From: Henriciella sp.
GTDB taxonomy: Bacteria; Pseudomonadota; Alphaproteobacteria; Caulobacterales; Hyphomonadaceae
Assembly (NCBI GenBank): GCA_021776655.1
Contig: JAJFFK010000002.1
Coordinates: 62,001 to 126,000 of the forward strand
DNA: 64,000 nucleotides
Direction: 5' to 3'
Shown here: in pieces, positions 1 through 9,787 of the stretch
Layout: the number at the start of each line of letters is the position of its first letter
Numbering within the stretch: position 1 is the first letter of the stretch
Position numbers and translations under genes: made by a program
The notes under the pieces: model-generated
The model's input: the letters and a program-made list of their open reading frames with translations, nothing else
What the model was told of the DNA's origin: nothing
Databases searched by the model: none

Positions 1-2197
<2,197 letters not shown>

Positions 2198-2234
2198 GCG
2201 ACTCTATATCACGAGAACATATACGGAACAAGTA

Positions 2235-3068
2235 TTATTTTCCGCCGGGAATCAAGCGCTGGAGCCAGGTCCGGCGTTGGCTCTCTGTGGTCGCCTCAGG
2301 GTCCAGCCCTTGCCCCGATAGCAGGCGATAGGAGCTACGATACCAAGTACTATCTGGATAATTATAGCCTAGCACGGCACCGGCTGCGAGGGCCTCTTGC
2401 TTCAAGCCCAGCGACAGATAGGTCTCGACCAAACGGTGCAACGCTTCAGGTGCATGGCTCGTGGTTTCATAGTCTTTGACCACGGTGCGGAACCGGTTGA
2501 CCGCTGACAGATGCTGGTTGCGGCGCAGGTAATAGCGCCCGACCGTCATCTCTTTGCCAGCAAGCTGATCGTAAACCATGTCCAGTTTGATCGTGGCGTC
2601 GCGGGCATAATCGGTTTCTGGGAAGCGCCGCACAACATCGAGCAGAGCCGCGCGCGCCAGTTCGGTTGTCTTCTGATCGCGGCCAACATCCATGATTTGA
2701 TCAAAATAGCTCTGCGAGATCAGGTAATAGGCATAGGGCGCGCCCGTACCGGCAGGGTTCAAAGACAAGTAACGCTGTGAGGTCAGGATCGCATCATCAT
2801 ACTTGCGCGAGGAATATGACGCGTAAGCTGACATCAGGGACGAGCGGCGCGCCCATTCGGAATATGGGTGCTGGCGCTCGACCTCATTGAAGAGCAGGAT
2901 GGCGTTGGAATAATCGTGATCATCCAGCTCATCGGTTGCCCGCTTGTAGAGCTGCTCCACGGGTCTTTCGACATAGGCCACCCGTTCGGTCCGCCCGCGT
3001 GACTGACAAGCGGCCAATAGCACGGCGAGCACAGGAAAAACGAGAATGGATTTGGAGACGCTGCGCAT
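2235..3068 (-). CDS. bamD: Outer-membrane assembly lipoprotein BamD
   Basis: Essential lipoprotein of the BAM complex, which folds beta-barrel proteins into the outer membrane. The 277-residue product has a signal peptide ending in the lipobox LLAAC with lipidated Cys21. It is followed by TPR repeats (for example ELYKRATDEL-like helices near residue 40 and RYLSLNP, VVRRFPETDYA further on) that match BamD/ComL/YfiO in order and spacing. It is the first gene of the bamD-recN-ligA run. In many alphaproteobacteria lpxC lies upstream; here the upstream gene is a divergent metal exporter instead. Confidence 0.95.
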   Translation of the reverse strand: MRSVSKSILVFPVLAVLLAACQSRGRTERVAYVERPVEQLYKRATDELDDHDYSNAILLFNEVERQHPYSEWARRSSLMSAYASYSSRKYDDAILTSQRYLSLNPAGTGAPYAYYLISQSYFDQIMDVGRDQKTTELARAALLDVVRRFPETDYARDATIKLDMVYDQLAGKEMTVGRYYLRRNQHLSAVNRFRTVVKDYETTSHAPEALHRLVETYLSLGLKQEALAAGAVLGYNYPDSTWYRSSYRLLSGQGLDPEATTESQRRTWLQRLIPGGK

Positions 3069-3250
3069 GGAAAACTCGTTATTTTTGCTTGGTATTTAAA
3101 TTCATCAGCCGCCGGACTTTGTAAAGACCAGCACTGCGGCAATTACGGGGATTTGATCACTCATTGCAGGCTTTTCATGCTCGCACAATGTTTTGCGGAT
3201 GGATCTTTGCCCAACCAGCGTGAACTTGAGCTTGGCTCGAATCGCAATAT

Positions 3251-3270
3251 TATTATGTTATAACTTTTCT
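3251..3270. promoter_or_regulatory. Candidate Zur/Fur-like operator upstream of the metal exporter
   Basis: A very AT-rich stretch centred on the 8-bp perfect palindrome GTTATAAC (3257-3264) lies about 55 bp upstream of the CDF exporter start. The core resembles the GTTATA-type half sites of alphaproteobacterial Zur operators. Zinc-dependent control of this gene is inferred from position and core only; the outer arms are weak. Confidence 0.3.
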
Positions 3271-3319
3271 AAGTCATTGTTTAACTTGATAATTATTATA
3301 TTTAGAATATGCATTGCTG

Positions 3320-4258
3320 ATGTCAGGCCATTCACACACTCACCGTCATGACCTTAGCGGACATTCGCACGACCATGCGCTAACTGACACCAAGGATGGC
3401 CGCCGCCGGATTGCGGCAGCTGCGATCCTGACATTCGCCTTCATGCTGGCCGAAATCGCGGGTGGGGTGATCTCCGGATCGCTCGCATTGCTGGCCGATG
3501 CGGCGCACATGCTGACAGATGCGGGCTCATTGGCGCTGGCATGGTTTGGGTTCAAACTGGCTGAGCGCCCCGCAGATGCCAACCGTTCTTTTGGCTGGTC
3601 GCGGTTCAAGGTGTTGGCCGCTTTCGTCAATGGCCTGGCCCTGATCGCCCTCGCCGTCTGGATCATCATCGAAGCTGTACAGCGCCTGATCAACCCAAGC
3701 CCAGTGATTGGCGGCCTGTTGCTGGTGATTGCCGTCATTGGCCTGTTGGTGAACCTTGTTGCCTTTGCGATCCTGCACGGCGGAGACCGCGAAGACCTCA
3801 ATATGCGTGGGGCGCTCTGGCATGTCGCTGGTGATCTGCTTGGATCGATCGCTGCAATCATTGCGGCGCTTGTCATCCTCAACACTGGCTGGTCACCGAT
3901 CGACCCGATCCTGTCAATCCTGGTTGCCGGGATCATTTCTGTCGGTGGCTACCGCCTGATCCGCAGCACCGGGCATATCCTGATTGAGGGCGTGCCTGCC
4001 GGATTATCTCCAGCGACCATCCAAGCCGACCTGACCGCAAATATCCCCGAAGCAGAGACAATTGAGCACATTCACGCCTGGGCATTGAACGAATCAACTT
4101 CGCTGGTGACGTTGGATGTTAAAGCCTACCCCAAATCGTGCCCTGAAACCTTGCGCCAATTGATCAAGGCGCGACTGAAACAGGAATTTGGTGTGACCCA
4201 CGTGACGGTTGAAGTCACCAGCGACAAGCGCCCGCCCGAACCAGACGATCAGACATGA
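3320..4258 (+). CDS. Cation diffusion facilitator (CzcD/ZitB-like zinc exporter)
   Basis: Inner-membrane proton antiporter that exports Zn2+ or related divalent cations. The N terminus is His-rich (HSHTHRH, then GHSHDH), and six membrane segments follow. The CDF metal site is visible as LLADAAHMLTD in TM2 (about residues 57-68) and HVAGD in TM5, followed by the cytosolic C-terminal domain (about 215-305). The ATG at 3320 is preferred over the in-frame TTG at 3314. The product is 312 residues, normal for the ZitB/CzcD subgroup. The gene stands alone, is divergent from bamD, and has a Zur-like AT-rich upstream region. Confidence 0.93.
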   Translation: MSGHSHTHRHDLSGHSHDHALTDTKDGRRRIAAAAILTFAFMLAEIAGGVISGSLALLADAAHMLTDAGSLALAWFGFKLAERPADANRSFGWSRFKVLAAFVNGLALIALAVWIIIEAVQRLINPSPVIGGLLLVIAVIGLLVNLVAFAILHGGDREDLNMRGALWHVAGDLLGSIAAIIAALVILNTGWSPIDPILSILVAGIISVGGYRLIRSTGHILIEGVPAGLSPATIQADLTANIPEAETIEHIHAWALNESTSLVTLDVKAYPKSCPETLRQLIKARLKQEFGVTHVTVEVTSDKRPPEPDDQT

Positions 4259-4260
4259 AA

Positions 4261-4285
4261 AAGGGAGGCCAGAAAAGCCTCCCTT
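4261..4285 (-). terminator. Intrinsic terminator between convergent genes
   Basis: A 9-bp perfect stem (AAGGGAGGC / GCCTCCCTT) with a 7-nt loop. Read on the minus strand it is followed by TTTTTC, so it should terminate the phasin-like gene ending at 4382. It sits directly behind the stop of the plus-strand exporter and may also help there, although the plus strand lacks a T-run. Confidence 0.6.
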
Positions 4286-4381
4286 GAACACTCTACACTT
4301 ACTCTACTTCGCCTTACATACCCGATTTGCGATGAATAGCAAATTAACCCCGCGTCATGCAGCGCTATCGGGCATCAGGGG

Positions 4382-5314
4382 TCAGGCTTTAGCAACGCTC
4401 TTTGCGAAGGCCTTTGCCTGTGACTTCCAGGCTTCGCGGGTGGCGCGACCAGGAAAGTTCAAGTCTGTTTCAAGCGCTGATATCTGCGCCTTTGTCAGCG
4501 CCGCCAACTGCCAGAAGTGGAAAATTCCAGCCTGGTTCATTTTGGTCTGCAGCACCGCACCAACACCTTTGATCATGGTCAGATCATCAGCGCCGCCACG
4601 CGCAGCTTTCAAACGCCCCATTGGGTCAGCTTTTGCCACTGCGGTCTTCACGCGGTGGACAACTTTCTTGGCTGATTTCTTCGCAGCCTTTACCGGCTTT
4701 TCAGCAGCCTCGGAAATTTCCTTGCTCAGACGTTCGATCCGCGCTTTCACTTTGGTATCGGCGCCTTCAGCACCGGCCCGAAGGGCTGCAACCTGCTCTT
4801 CAAGGTCATCCAGCTTGGCGTGCAGTTTTTCAGATGTCTTGGCTTTGCCGCTGAACCGTTCAAGGCCGAGGGCTTCACGCATCCGCTCCATCCGGGCGTC
4901 GAGACGCTCGCGCTGCTCTTCCTGGAATTTGGCAACCGTTCCAGACATGTCTTCCGACGCGCCTTTCACCCGCTTGCGAACCTTGGAGACTTGTGCGTTG
5001 ACCTTCGAAAAGCGTGCATTCATCTGCTCGCTCATTTTTGCAACAGCGGTGTTCGACTTCAAACGTGCCCGCACATCGCCTTCAATTTCTTCGCCGCGCT
5101 TGACCAGGTCTTCAAACAGGACACCGCTCTGGTCGCTAACTTTGCCAACCCCATCGGTGGCCACATCATAGGCCTTGCCATAGGCGCCAACGCCTGCCAG
5201 CCAGATCTTGTGCGCCGCATCAAAGCCTTTGGCATCGGTCATTGCGCTGACCAGCTTGTTGCGAGCTTTAGTCGCTTTTTTGGCCTGCTTGGCTTTCTTG
5301 TTCGTCTTAGCCAT
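4382..5314 (-). CDS. Phasin family protein with C-terminal helix-hairpin-helix domain
   Basis: The N-terminal half (about residues 25-150) resembles PhaF/PhaI-type phasins, which coat polyhydroxyalkanoate granules: a Lys-rich leader, then IWLAGVGAYGKAYD and LFEDLVKRGEEIE, then long amphipathic helices. A Lys/Ala-rich linker (KPVKAAKKSAKK, about 205-225), of the kind that binds DNA in PhaF, leads to a C-terminal domain (about 243-310) beginning DDLTMIKGVGAVLQTKM. This looks like the helix-hairpin-helix module found at the end of several alphaproteobacterial proteins. The start at 5314 has an AAGGAG ribosome-binding site; an in-frame TTG two codons upstream was rejected. No PHA synthase gene is in the window. 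Confidence 0.82.
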   Translation of the reverse strand: MAKTNKKAKQAKKATKARNKLVSAMTDAKGFDAAHKIWLAGVGAYGKAYDVATDGVGKVSDQSGVLFEDLVKRGEEIEGDVRARLKSNTAVAKMSEQMNARFSKVNAQVSKVRKRVKGASEDMSGTVAKFQEEQRERLDARMERMREALGLERFSGKAKTSEKLHAKLDDLEEQVAALRAGAEGADTKVKARIERLSKEISEAAEKPVKAAKKSAKKVVHRVKTAVAKADPMGRLKAARGGADDLTMIKGVGAVLQTKMNQAGIFHFWQLAALTKAQISALETDLNFPGRATREAWKSQAKAFAKSVAKA

Positions 5315-5554
5315 TTTCAAGGCTCCTTGTTTAAGGGCGAGCCGACAACACGCCGTCTCTCAATGGATACAGAGATACGCCGCTTGTCTAGAAAACGCAT
5401 ACTAATCGCCTTAGAGACTGTATTAATTGGATAATTTTCTCTGAAGATCAGGAATGTCGCGAAACGATCAATCGCAAACATGTTAGCAGACCCAGCCCAA
5501 ACCAGGCTATTGACAAGCGTGCATAATATTTTTGAGAACATACCGTCAATATTC

Positions 5555-5641
5555 TGGTGCCCAGAAGAGGACTCGAACCTCCACGTCCATACAGACACTA
5601 CGACCTGAACGTAGCGCGTCTACCAATTCCGCCATCTGGGC
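5555..5641 (-). tRNA. tRNA-Leu(CAG)
   Basis: Class II tRNA of 87 nt including an encoded CCA end. Acceptor stem GCCCAGA/TCTGGGC pairs perfectly. The anticodon stem CTACG/CGTAG encloses loop TTCAGGT with anticodon CAG. A variable arm (GTCTGTATGGACG region) and the TTCGAGT T-loop are present. Confidence 0.97.
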
Positions 5642-5803
5642 ACGAGATCGCAAGCGCGGTTACTAAGGTTTGAGGCAACGATGGTCAACAATCAAATGCC
5701 GCAATAACTTACGCGCCCTCGGGCTTGATCGAAGACACAAGTTATCGGTTTCAATCAGGTCAATCTTCCATGCTGGTCCCAGCGCTTGATTTGCGTTTCG
5801 CGC

Positions 5804-5834
5804 CGCCCCGCGTGACGCGCAGCGTCTTAGCGCG
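5804..5834 (-). repeat. 31-bp dispersed repeat fragment
   Basis: The reverse complement is identical over all 31 bases to 32811-32841, which lies at the start of a full family-A repeat. It is therefore a fragment of that dispersed family (GCGCTAAGACGCTGCGCG core). Confidence 0.85.
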
Positions 5835-5934
5835 AAGCAAAATAAACCACGCGCCACCAAGACCGGGAGCCTTGCAAGAGACCCCGGATCAAGTCCGGGA
5901 CAATCGGGGTGGGGATTGTGCCCTCCCATATCAA

Positions 5935-6025
5935 ATTGTCATCCCGGAATTTGCATCAGCAAATATCCGGGACCCAGGGGCGCTTGGCACTGGGTCCCGG
6001 ATCGCTACGCGTCCGGGATGACAAT
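5935..6025. repeat. GTCATCCCGG palindromic element (family B)
   Basis: A 91-bp inverted repeat. Its ends are ATTGTCATCCCGGA and TCCGGGATGACAAT, and an internal mirror GGGACCCAG...CTGGGTCCC splits it into two hairpins. Related copies occur at 33012-33056 and 54725-54815, with a shorter variant at 9382-9451. Confidence 0.85.
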
Positions 6026-6047
6026 GGAGGGTTAGGGTGAGGTACCC

Positions 6048-6143
6048 AGCCCTGAGCCCGGTTCATGTGGCAGCGCACAGCGCTGACGCGGAACCCGCTT
6101 CGCCTCGCGTCGCCCGCAGGGCGTTAGCGCGAGGCAAAACCAG
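6048..6143 (-). repeat. Family-A dispersed repeat, uninterrupted copy
   Basis: Read on the minus strand: CTGGTTTTGCCTCGCGCTAA, a hairpin around CGCCCTGCGGGCG, GCGGGTTCCG, then CATGAACCGGGCTCAGGGCT. The same blocks occur in the same order at 9503-9751, 9788-9857, 32803-32902 and 32901-32989. This copy supplies the empty-site sequence for the insertion at 9524-9684. Confidence 0.85.
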
Positions 6144-6351
6144 AGAGCCTTAACGCGGGGCAAAACTAGAGTTCACCCCCCATTCCTCCGGCCCTCAATC
6201 CCCCAAAACCCGCCCATGCGGTGCCAGTCGGGATTGTCAGCCCTTTCGCTCAATGGCGAGAGGCTTCTGAAAGAGGTGTAAGAGCAAGCTTCCCGGAGCG
6301 ACCCAAGGCAGCGACCTTGCGGCGCGAATACGGATACAAACAGCCCCGCCG

Positions 6352-6429
6352 CGGGCGCGCTCTGTTCGGGCGTTCACAGCCACGCCGAAAGGCTGGCCTT
6401 ACATTCCGCGTTCCACCTGAGCGCGCCCG
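6352..6429 (+). other. Long perfect hairpin, possible structured RNA
   Basis: An 11-bp perfect inverted repeat (CGGGCGCGCTC / GAGCGCGCCCG) encloses 56 nt that can form a second small stem (CAGCC...GGCTG). It lies between two tRNA genes and outside the recognisable repeats. I could not match it to RNase P RNA, SRP RNA, tmRNA or 6S RNA. Confidence 0.35.
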
Positions 6430-6530
6430 GCCCTGCATCTTGCTTGGGCAAAGACAGCATAACGTGACACCGAGAGGTGGTCCGGCGATGACGCATGCCT
6501 GGAAGGAGGGGTAACAGGTCCGAACAAGGC

Positions 6531-6607
6531 TGGTGGTTCGGGGGAGACTTGAACTCCCGACCTCACGATTATGAGTCGTGCGCTCTAACCAGCTGAGCTA
6601 CCGAACC
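6531..6607 (-). tRNA. tRNA-Met(CAT)
   Basis: 77 nt with encoded CCA. Acceptor GGTTCGG pairs CCGAACC; D-loop AGCTGGTTAGA; anticodon stem CACGA/TCGTG around loop CTCATAA; T-arm GGGAG TTCAAGT CTCCC. The anticodon is CAT. Elongator Met is most likely, but a lysidine-modified tRNA-Ile2 cannot be excluded from sequence alone. It is not initiator-like, since the acceptor ends are paired. Confidence 0.95.
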
Positions 6608-6667
6608 GTTGGCCAGATTGATCGCCAAGCGGTCCAATACACGCCCGGCCCGCCACGTGCAACACCT

Positions 6668-7780
6668 TCAGGCCAGCATTTCTACAACATGCTGAGCAAT
6701 CGAGAGAGAAGAGGTCAAACCGGGGCTTTCGATCCCCAAAAGATTGATCAAATGCGGCCCGGCCTGCTCGATCATGAAGTCACCAGAAGGCTCACCCGGA
6801 CCAACCAGTTTCGGCCGAACACCGGCATAATCCTCTGACAATGTGCCGTCTTGCAAATCGGGCCAATAGTCGCGCGCCGAGGCGTAGAACAGCTTCGCGC
6901 GCGCCGGATCGACCCGGTAATCAAAGGGCGGCCTGGCATCGGCGTCCAGCCATTCAGCGTCCGGCCCAAGCTTGCCCCGGCCGGCCAGGTCAACCGTCAG
7001 ATGCAGGCCAAGGCTGGCTTTGCCCGGCATTGGATAGATCAGGCGCGAAAACGGTGTCTTGCCGAGGATGCTGAAATAGCTGCCTTTGACATACCGGGGT
7101 GTCGGCAGGCTCGCGATGTGCGGGCCTTCAATACTGGCGGCGAGGCGCACTGAATTGTGTCCGGCAGCGTTGATCACTGTGTTGGATTTGATCTGTGACG
7201 GGGCCGCCCCGCCAGTGATCAGTTCGACACCATCACTCAGCACGGCACCGCGTTTCACCGGCGTTTCAAAGGCAATCATGCCACCTTGGTCTTCGAGGTC
7301 GCCTTGCAAAGCCAGGAAATATCCGTGGCTGTCAAAGATCCCGGTCTCACGCGAATGGATCGCGCCTTCGATCGCCGGCGAGAGCGCAGGTTCCATAGCG
7401 CGGGCCTGATCACCGGTCAGGATTGACAGACTTTTGACACCATTGGCTTCGGCCCGCGTGACAATGCCGGCCAGGCCGTCAACTTCATCCGCTTGCGCGA
7501 CAACCAGCTTGCCACACCGATTATAGGTCACACCATGGGTTTCGAGATAGTCATACAGCAACCGCCGCCCGGCCACGCTGTGCCGCGCCTTGAGCGATCC
7601 GGTGGCATAATAAATACCGGCATGGATGACCTCAGAATTTCGCGAGGACGTGTGCGCCGCAATCAGAGGCTCAGACTCCAGCACAATCACATCACGTCCT
7701 TGCAAACTCAAAGCGCGGGCCACTGCAAGGCCGATTACCCCAGCGCCAATAACAGTCACATCTGTTTCAAATCGTTCCAT
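6668..7780 (-). CDS. FAD-dependent oxidoreductase, L-2-hydroxyglutarate oxidase-like
   Basis: A DAO-family flavoenzyme of 370 residues, the size of LhgO/L2HGDH proteins, which oxidise L-2-hydroxyglutarate to 2-oxoglutarate. The N-terminal Rossmann motif VIGAGVIGLAVARAL (about residues 10-24) is followed by LESE, then TSSRNSEVIHAGIYY near residue 45-60, which is characteristic of this subgroup. The C-terminal FAD/substrate region contains DYAGVRPKL and GIESPGLTSSL. The ATG at 7780 follows an AAAGGAAA ribosome-binding site. It is monocistronic, with tRNA-Met downstream on the same strand. The substrate is inferred from family only. Confidence 0.85.
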   Translation of the reverse strand: MERFETDVTVIGAGVIGLAVARALSLQGRDVIVLESEPLIAAHTSSRNSEVIHAGIYYATGSLKARHSVAGRRLLYDYLETHGVTYNRCGKLVVAQADEVDGLAGIVTRAEANGVKSLSILTGDQARAMEPALSPAIEGAIHSRETGIFDSHGYFLALQGDLEDQGGMIAFETPVKRGAVLSDGVELITGGAAPSQIKSNTVINAAGHNSVRLAASIEGPHIASLPTPRYVKGSYFSILGKTPFSRLIYPMPGKASLGLHLTVDLAGRGKLGPDAEWLDADARPPFDYRVDPARAKLFYASARDYWPDLQDGTLSEDYAGVRPKLVGPGEPSGDFMIEQAGPHLINLLGIESPGLTSSLSIAQHVVEMLA

Positions 7781-7842
7781 GTTTCCTTTGATCGTTCCAA
7801 AGAGGATTGGACCAGAGATGATTCTGCGTTAACTTGACGCAG

Positions 7843-8598
7843 ATGAAATATCTGATCGCCCTCCTGCTGATGCTGGCACCCTGCGCCGCTGCCGATGAAA
7901 GTGCCCAGACCAGCGCATTCTCGCAAGGGCGATACGAGGAGATTATCGCCCTGGCGGAATCTGAGCCAAATGCAGATAACCTTGCCTTTGCCGCGCGTAG
8001 CCTGCTTGCCAAAGCGATGAGCTCTGCCGACCAGACCCCACCGCCTTCACTGGCGCAACTGGCCGAAGATTATGCCAGGCGGGCGCTGTCAGTGGATGCG
8101 CACCATGTCGAAGCGCGCTTGCAACTGGCGATTGCCTTGTCGCTGCAGGCAAGGCCGATGTCGGCGCGCGAAGCGATGCGGGCTGGCTATGGCACCCAGG
8201 CCAGAGATCTGGTTGAGACAGTCCTCAGCGACACACCCGACAATGCTTATGCGCATGGCTATATGGCCGTTTGGAATATTGAAGTGGTGCGGCGCGGCGG
8301 CCGGTTTGGTGCCGCAATGCTTGGCGCTTCGGTTCGCAAAGCCCGGGCTCACTATACCAAAGCGATTGCGGTTGATGCGAGTGACGCCTCGACGCATTGG
8401 CAATATGCCCGCGCGCTGACAGCTCTGAACGCCCGCAAGTATCGCCGTGACATTGATACCGCCCTCGACGCCGCGCTGGTTGTTGAAACCGAGAGCGAGC
8501 TTGAAAGAACCATGCAGGCACGGGCGCAGCAACTCAAAACGGCGCTTGAAACACAGTCCCGCAAAGCCTGTGAACAGCTCGCAAAACGTATGCTTTAG
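7843..8598 (+). CDS. Secreted TPR-like hypothetical protein
   Basis: The ATG at 7843 (an in-frame TTG lies at 7834) begins a 251-residue protein. It has a clear signal peptide (MKYLIALLLMLAPCAAA) and then helical, Ala- and Leu-rich TPR-like units (for example AEDYARRALSVDAHHVEARL and AHYTKAIAVDASDASTHWQ). A central glycine-rich stretch, RRGGRFGAAMLG, is unusual for plain TPRs. The protein is probably periplasmic, and the repeats suggest protein-protein contacts. No specific function can be assigned. It is divergent from the flavoenzyme gene, with a 62-bp gap for both promoters. Confidence 0.8.
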   Translation: MKYLIALLLMLAPCAAADESAQTSAFSQGRYEEIIALAESEPNADNLAFAARSLLAKAMSSADQTPPPSLAQLAEDYARRALSVDAHHVEARLQLAIALSLQARPMSAREAMRAGYGTQARDLVETVLSDTPDNAYAHGYMAVWNIEVVRRGGRFGAAMLGASVRKARAHYTKAIAVDASDASTHWQYARALTALNARKYRRDIDTALDAALVVETESELERTMQARAQQLKTALETQSRKACEQLAKRML

Positions 8599-8972
8599 GG
8601 GCCGTGGATCCCGGGACGGTCGAAGGATTGGTAGGACGAGACTTGGCACCCGTGGGGCCCGCCGCGGTAAAGCCGATCGATCAACATGGTGGGCCCGGAA
8701 CCATCGCAGGAAGCCCCGCGCTACGCTTCAATCTCCCCCTCAATTCCCCATTTTCCGGCGATACCAGCGTAGGCTGGTATCCATCGCGAGGGGGTCGCCA
8801 AGCCGGGGGCGAGGTGCGTCTGTGCGGGAAGTTATACTAATGATAACAGCCTATTACCCTAGATACACTTACCAGAGATAGGCCCCAGCCTGCGCTAGCG
8901 TCGCCGGATGATTCGAGAAATAATTCACAATCTCAATCCGACACCCCCCAAACCCGACATATACTCCTGCCC
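8599..8972. other. Intergenic region with a short palindrome
   Basis: No gene seen over about 370 bp. It contains a family-C palindrome at 8761-8780 (ATACCAGC GTA GGCTGGTAT followed by CCATCGC) and a short AT-rich stretch at 8830-8880 that could hold the promoter of the next frame. Confidence 0.6.
8761..8780. repeat. Short palindrome, family C
   Basis: ATACCAGCGTAGGCTGGTAT followed by CCATCGC. The same plan, CCAGCGnAGGCTGG then TCCATCGC, is found at 51401-51427. Confidence 0.7.
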
Positions 8973-9524
8973 ATGGATTTTGCACTGCAACCCCATCTCT
9001 ATGCCAATGTGCCGGTGATTTACTGGCCGTGGCTGTTCTGGCAGCTCTGGCGCATCGCGCTGTGGGGCGAGCTGACCGGCCGCGATGTGATGATTACGGT
9101 TGATCGCGCGGGCCGGGTTTACGTCACGCGGATCGGCGACGATCCTGATCTCTGGACGCCGAGCAGATACCCGCATTTACACCAATATTATCTCACCAAG
9201 CAGCTTCCCGGCGAAAGCCGCGTGCAATGCCGGTGGAGGGTCGCAGCGGTCTATGCGCCCGGCTCTGGCGCGCAGGCCTGGATTATCTTGCCGAAGGTTT
9301 TGGGCGCGGTGGTGGCGCAGGTTTGTCGCGCCGAACGGCCCACAATTCGCGACCCGGTGGCGGGCCAAAACTCCGACTGTCCCGGGCTTGTCCCGGGATC
9401 TCCGTCGGGGCTTCCGAACGTCAATTGGACGAGATCCCGGGTCAAGCCCGGAACCATCGGAACCGGACGCCAAACGGCGCACCGGACGCACGTGCTGCGG
9501 GGTTCTGGTTTTGTCTTGCGCTAG
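8973..9524 (+). CDS. Small hypothetical protein, Trp-rich N terminus, frame runs into repeats
   Basis: The first ~80 residues look protein-like: VIYWPWLFWQLWRIALWGELTG, then a short VTVD/AGRVYVTRIGDDPD stretch. From about residue 95 the composition changes, and from residue ~137 the frame reads through the inverted repeat at 9382-9451 and ends inside the family-A repeat. The true C terminus may have been replaced by repeat sequence, or the real stop has been lost. I do not recognise a family. The gene start is supported only by frame and composition. Confidence 0.45.
   Translation: MDFALQPHLYANVPVIYWPWLFWQLWRIALWGELTGRDVMITVDRAGRVYVTRIGDDPDLWTPSRYPHLHQYYLTKQLPGESRVQCRWRVAAVYAPGSGAQAWIILPKVLGAVVAQVCRAERPTIRDPVAGQNSDCPGLVPGSPSGLPNVNWTRSRVKPGTIGTGRQTAHRTHVLRGSGFVLR
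9382..9451. repeat. 70-bp inverted repeat inside the hypothetical frame
   Basis: The left arm CCGGGCTTGtCCCGGGATCTC (9382-9402) pairs with GAGATCCCGGGtCAAGCCCGG (9431-9451), 20 of 21 positions. It is related to the CCGGATCAAGTCCGG unit near 5884 and to the family-B ends. Confidence 0.8.
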
Positions 9525-9751
9525 GCTCCAAACCCACTCAAATCGCCATTTTCACGGTGTGAGTTTGGCGCGAAGACAAGGAAACGTCGTGCAGAACTGG
9601 TTTACCCCAATTCAAAACGATGTTGACGCAGGCTTTGCGTCAAAGACGCGCCGTGAAAGTGGCAATTTGAGTTGGTTTGGAGCCTAAGGCCCTGCGGGCG
9701 ACGCAAGACGAAGCAGGTTCCGCGCTACGCGCATGAACCGGGCTCAGGGCT
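9503..9751 (+). repeat. Family-A dispersed repeat, interrupted copy
   Basis: The left part TTCTGGTTTTGTCTTGCGCTA (9503-9523) and the right part AAGGCCCTGCGGGCGACGC...GAACCGGGCTCAGGGCT (9687-9751) together reconstitute the family-A plan seen uninterrupted at 6048-6143. They are split by a 161-bp insert plus a TA duplication. Confidence 0.85.
9524..9684. mobile_element. MITE-like element with 36-bp terminal inverted repeats and TA duplication
   Basis: The outer 36 bases are imperfect inverted repeats: left end GGCTCCAAACCCACTCAAAT, right end reverse complement GGCTCCAAACCAACTCAAAT, 32 of 36 identical. Weaker pairing (TTTGGCGCGAAG versus TTTGACGCAAAG) continues inwards. The element is flanked by TA on both sides (9522-9523 and 9685-9686). 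Removing it and one TA restores GCGCTAAGGCCCTGCGGGCG, matching the uninterrupted family-A copy at 6048-6143 (GCGCTAACGCCCTGCGGGCG). It has no coding capacity, so it must be non-autonomous. TA duplication is typical of IS630/Tc1-mariner transposases. Confidence 0.85.
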
Positions 9752-9787
9752 GTTTTGTATTCGGCATGTCCGGTCTTTGTGGCAAAC

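Larger units (their letters stand above)
5642..6530. other. Repeat-rich intergenic region between two tRNA genes
   Basis: About 890 bp without a credible gene. It contains a 31-bp repeat fragment at 5804-5834, a CCGGATCAAGTCCGG half-palindrome near 5884, a full GTCATCCCGG palindromic element at 5935-6025, a member of the GGGCTCAGGGCT family at 6048-6143, and a long hairpin at 6352-6429. The open frames here (up to 97 codons) are Arg- and Pro-rich and look non-coding. Confidence 0.7.

Noticed and set aside
4209-5171. Long plus-strand open frame (320 codons) opposite the phasin gene
   Set aside because: Arg- and Ser-rich product with no domain; the minus-strand phasin has a ribosome-binding site and recognisable domains.
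6221-6514. 97-codon frame between the tRNA genes
   Set aside because: Arg/Pro-rich, no ribosome-binding site, covers the GC-rich hairpin; non-coding more likely.
6180-6530. RNase P RNA, SRP RNA, tmRNA or 6S RNA between the two tRNA genes
   Set aside because: None of the conserved core sequences of these RNAs could be found on either strand.
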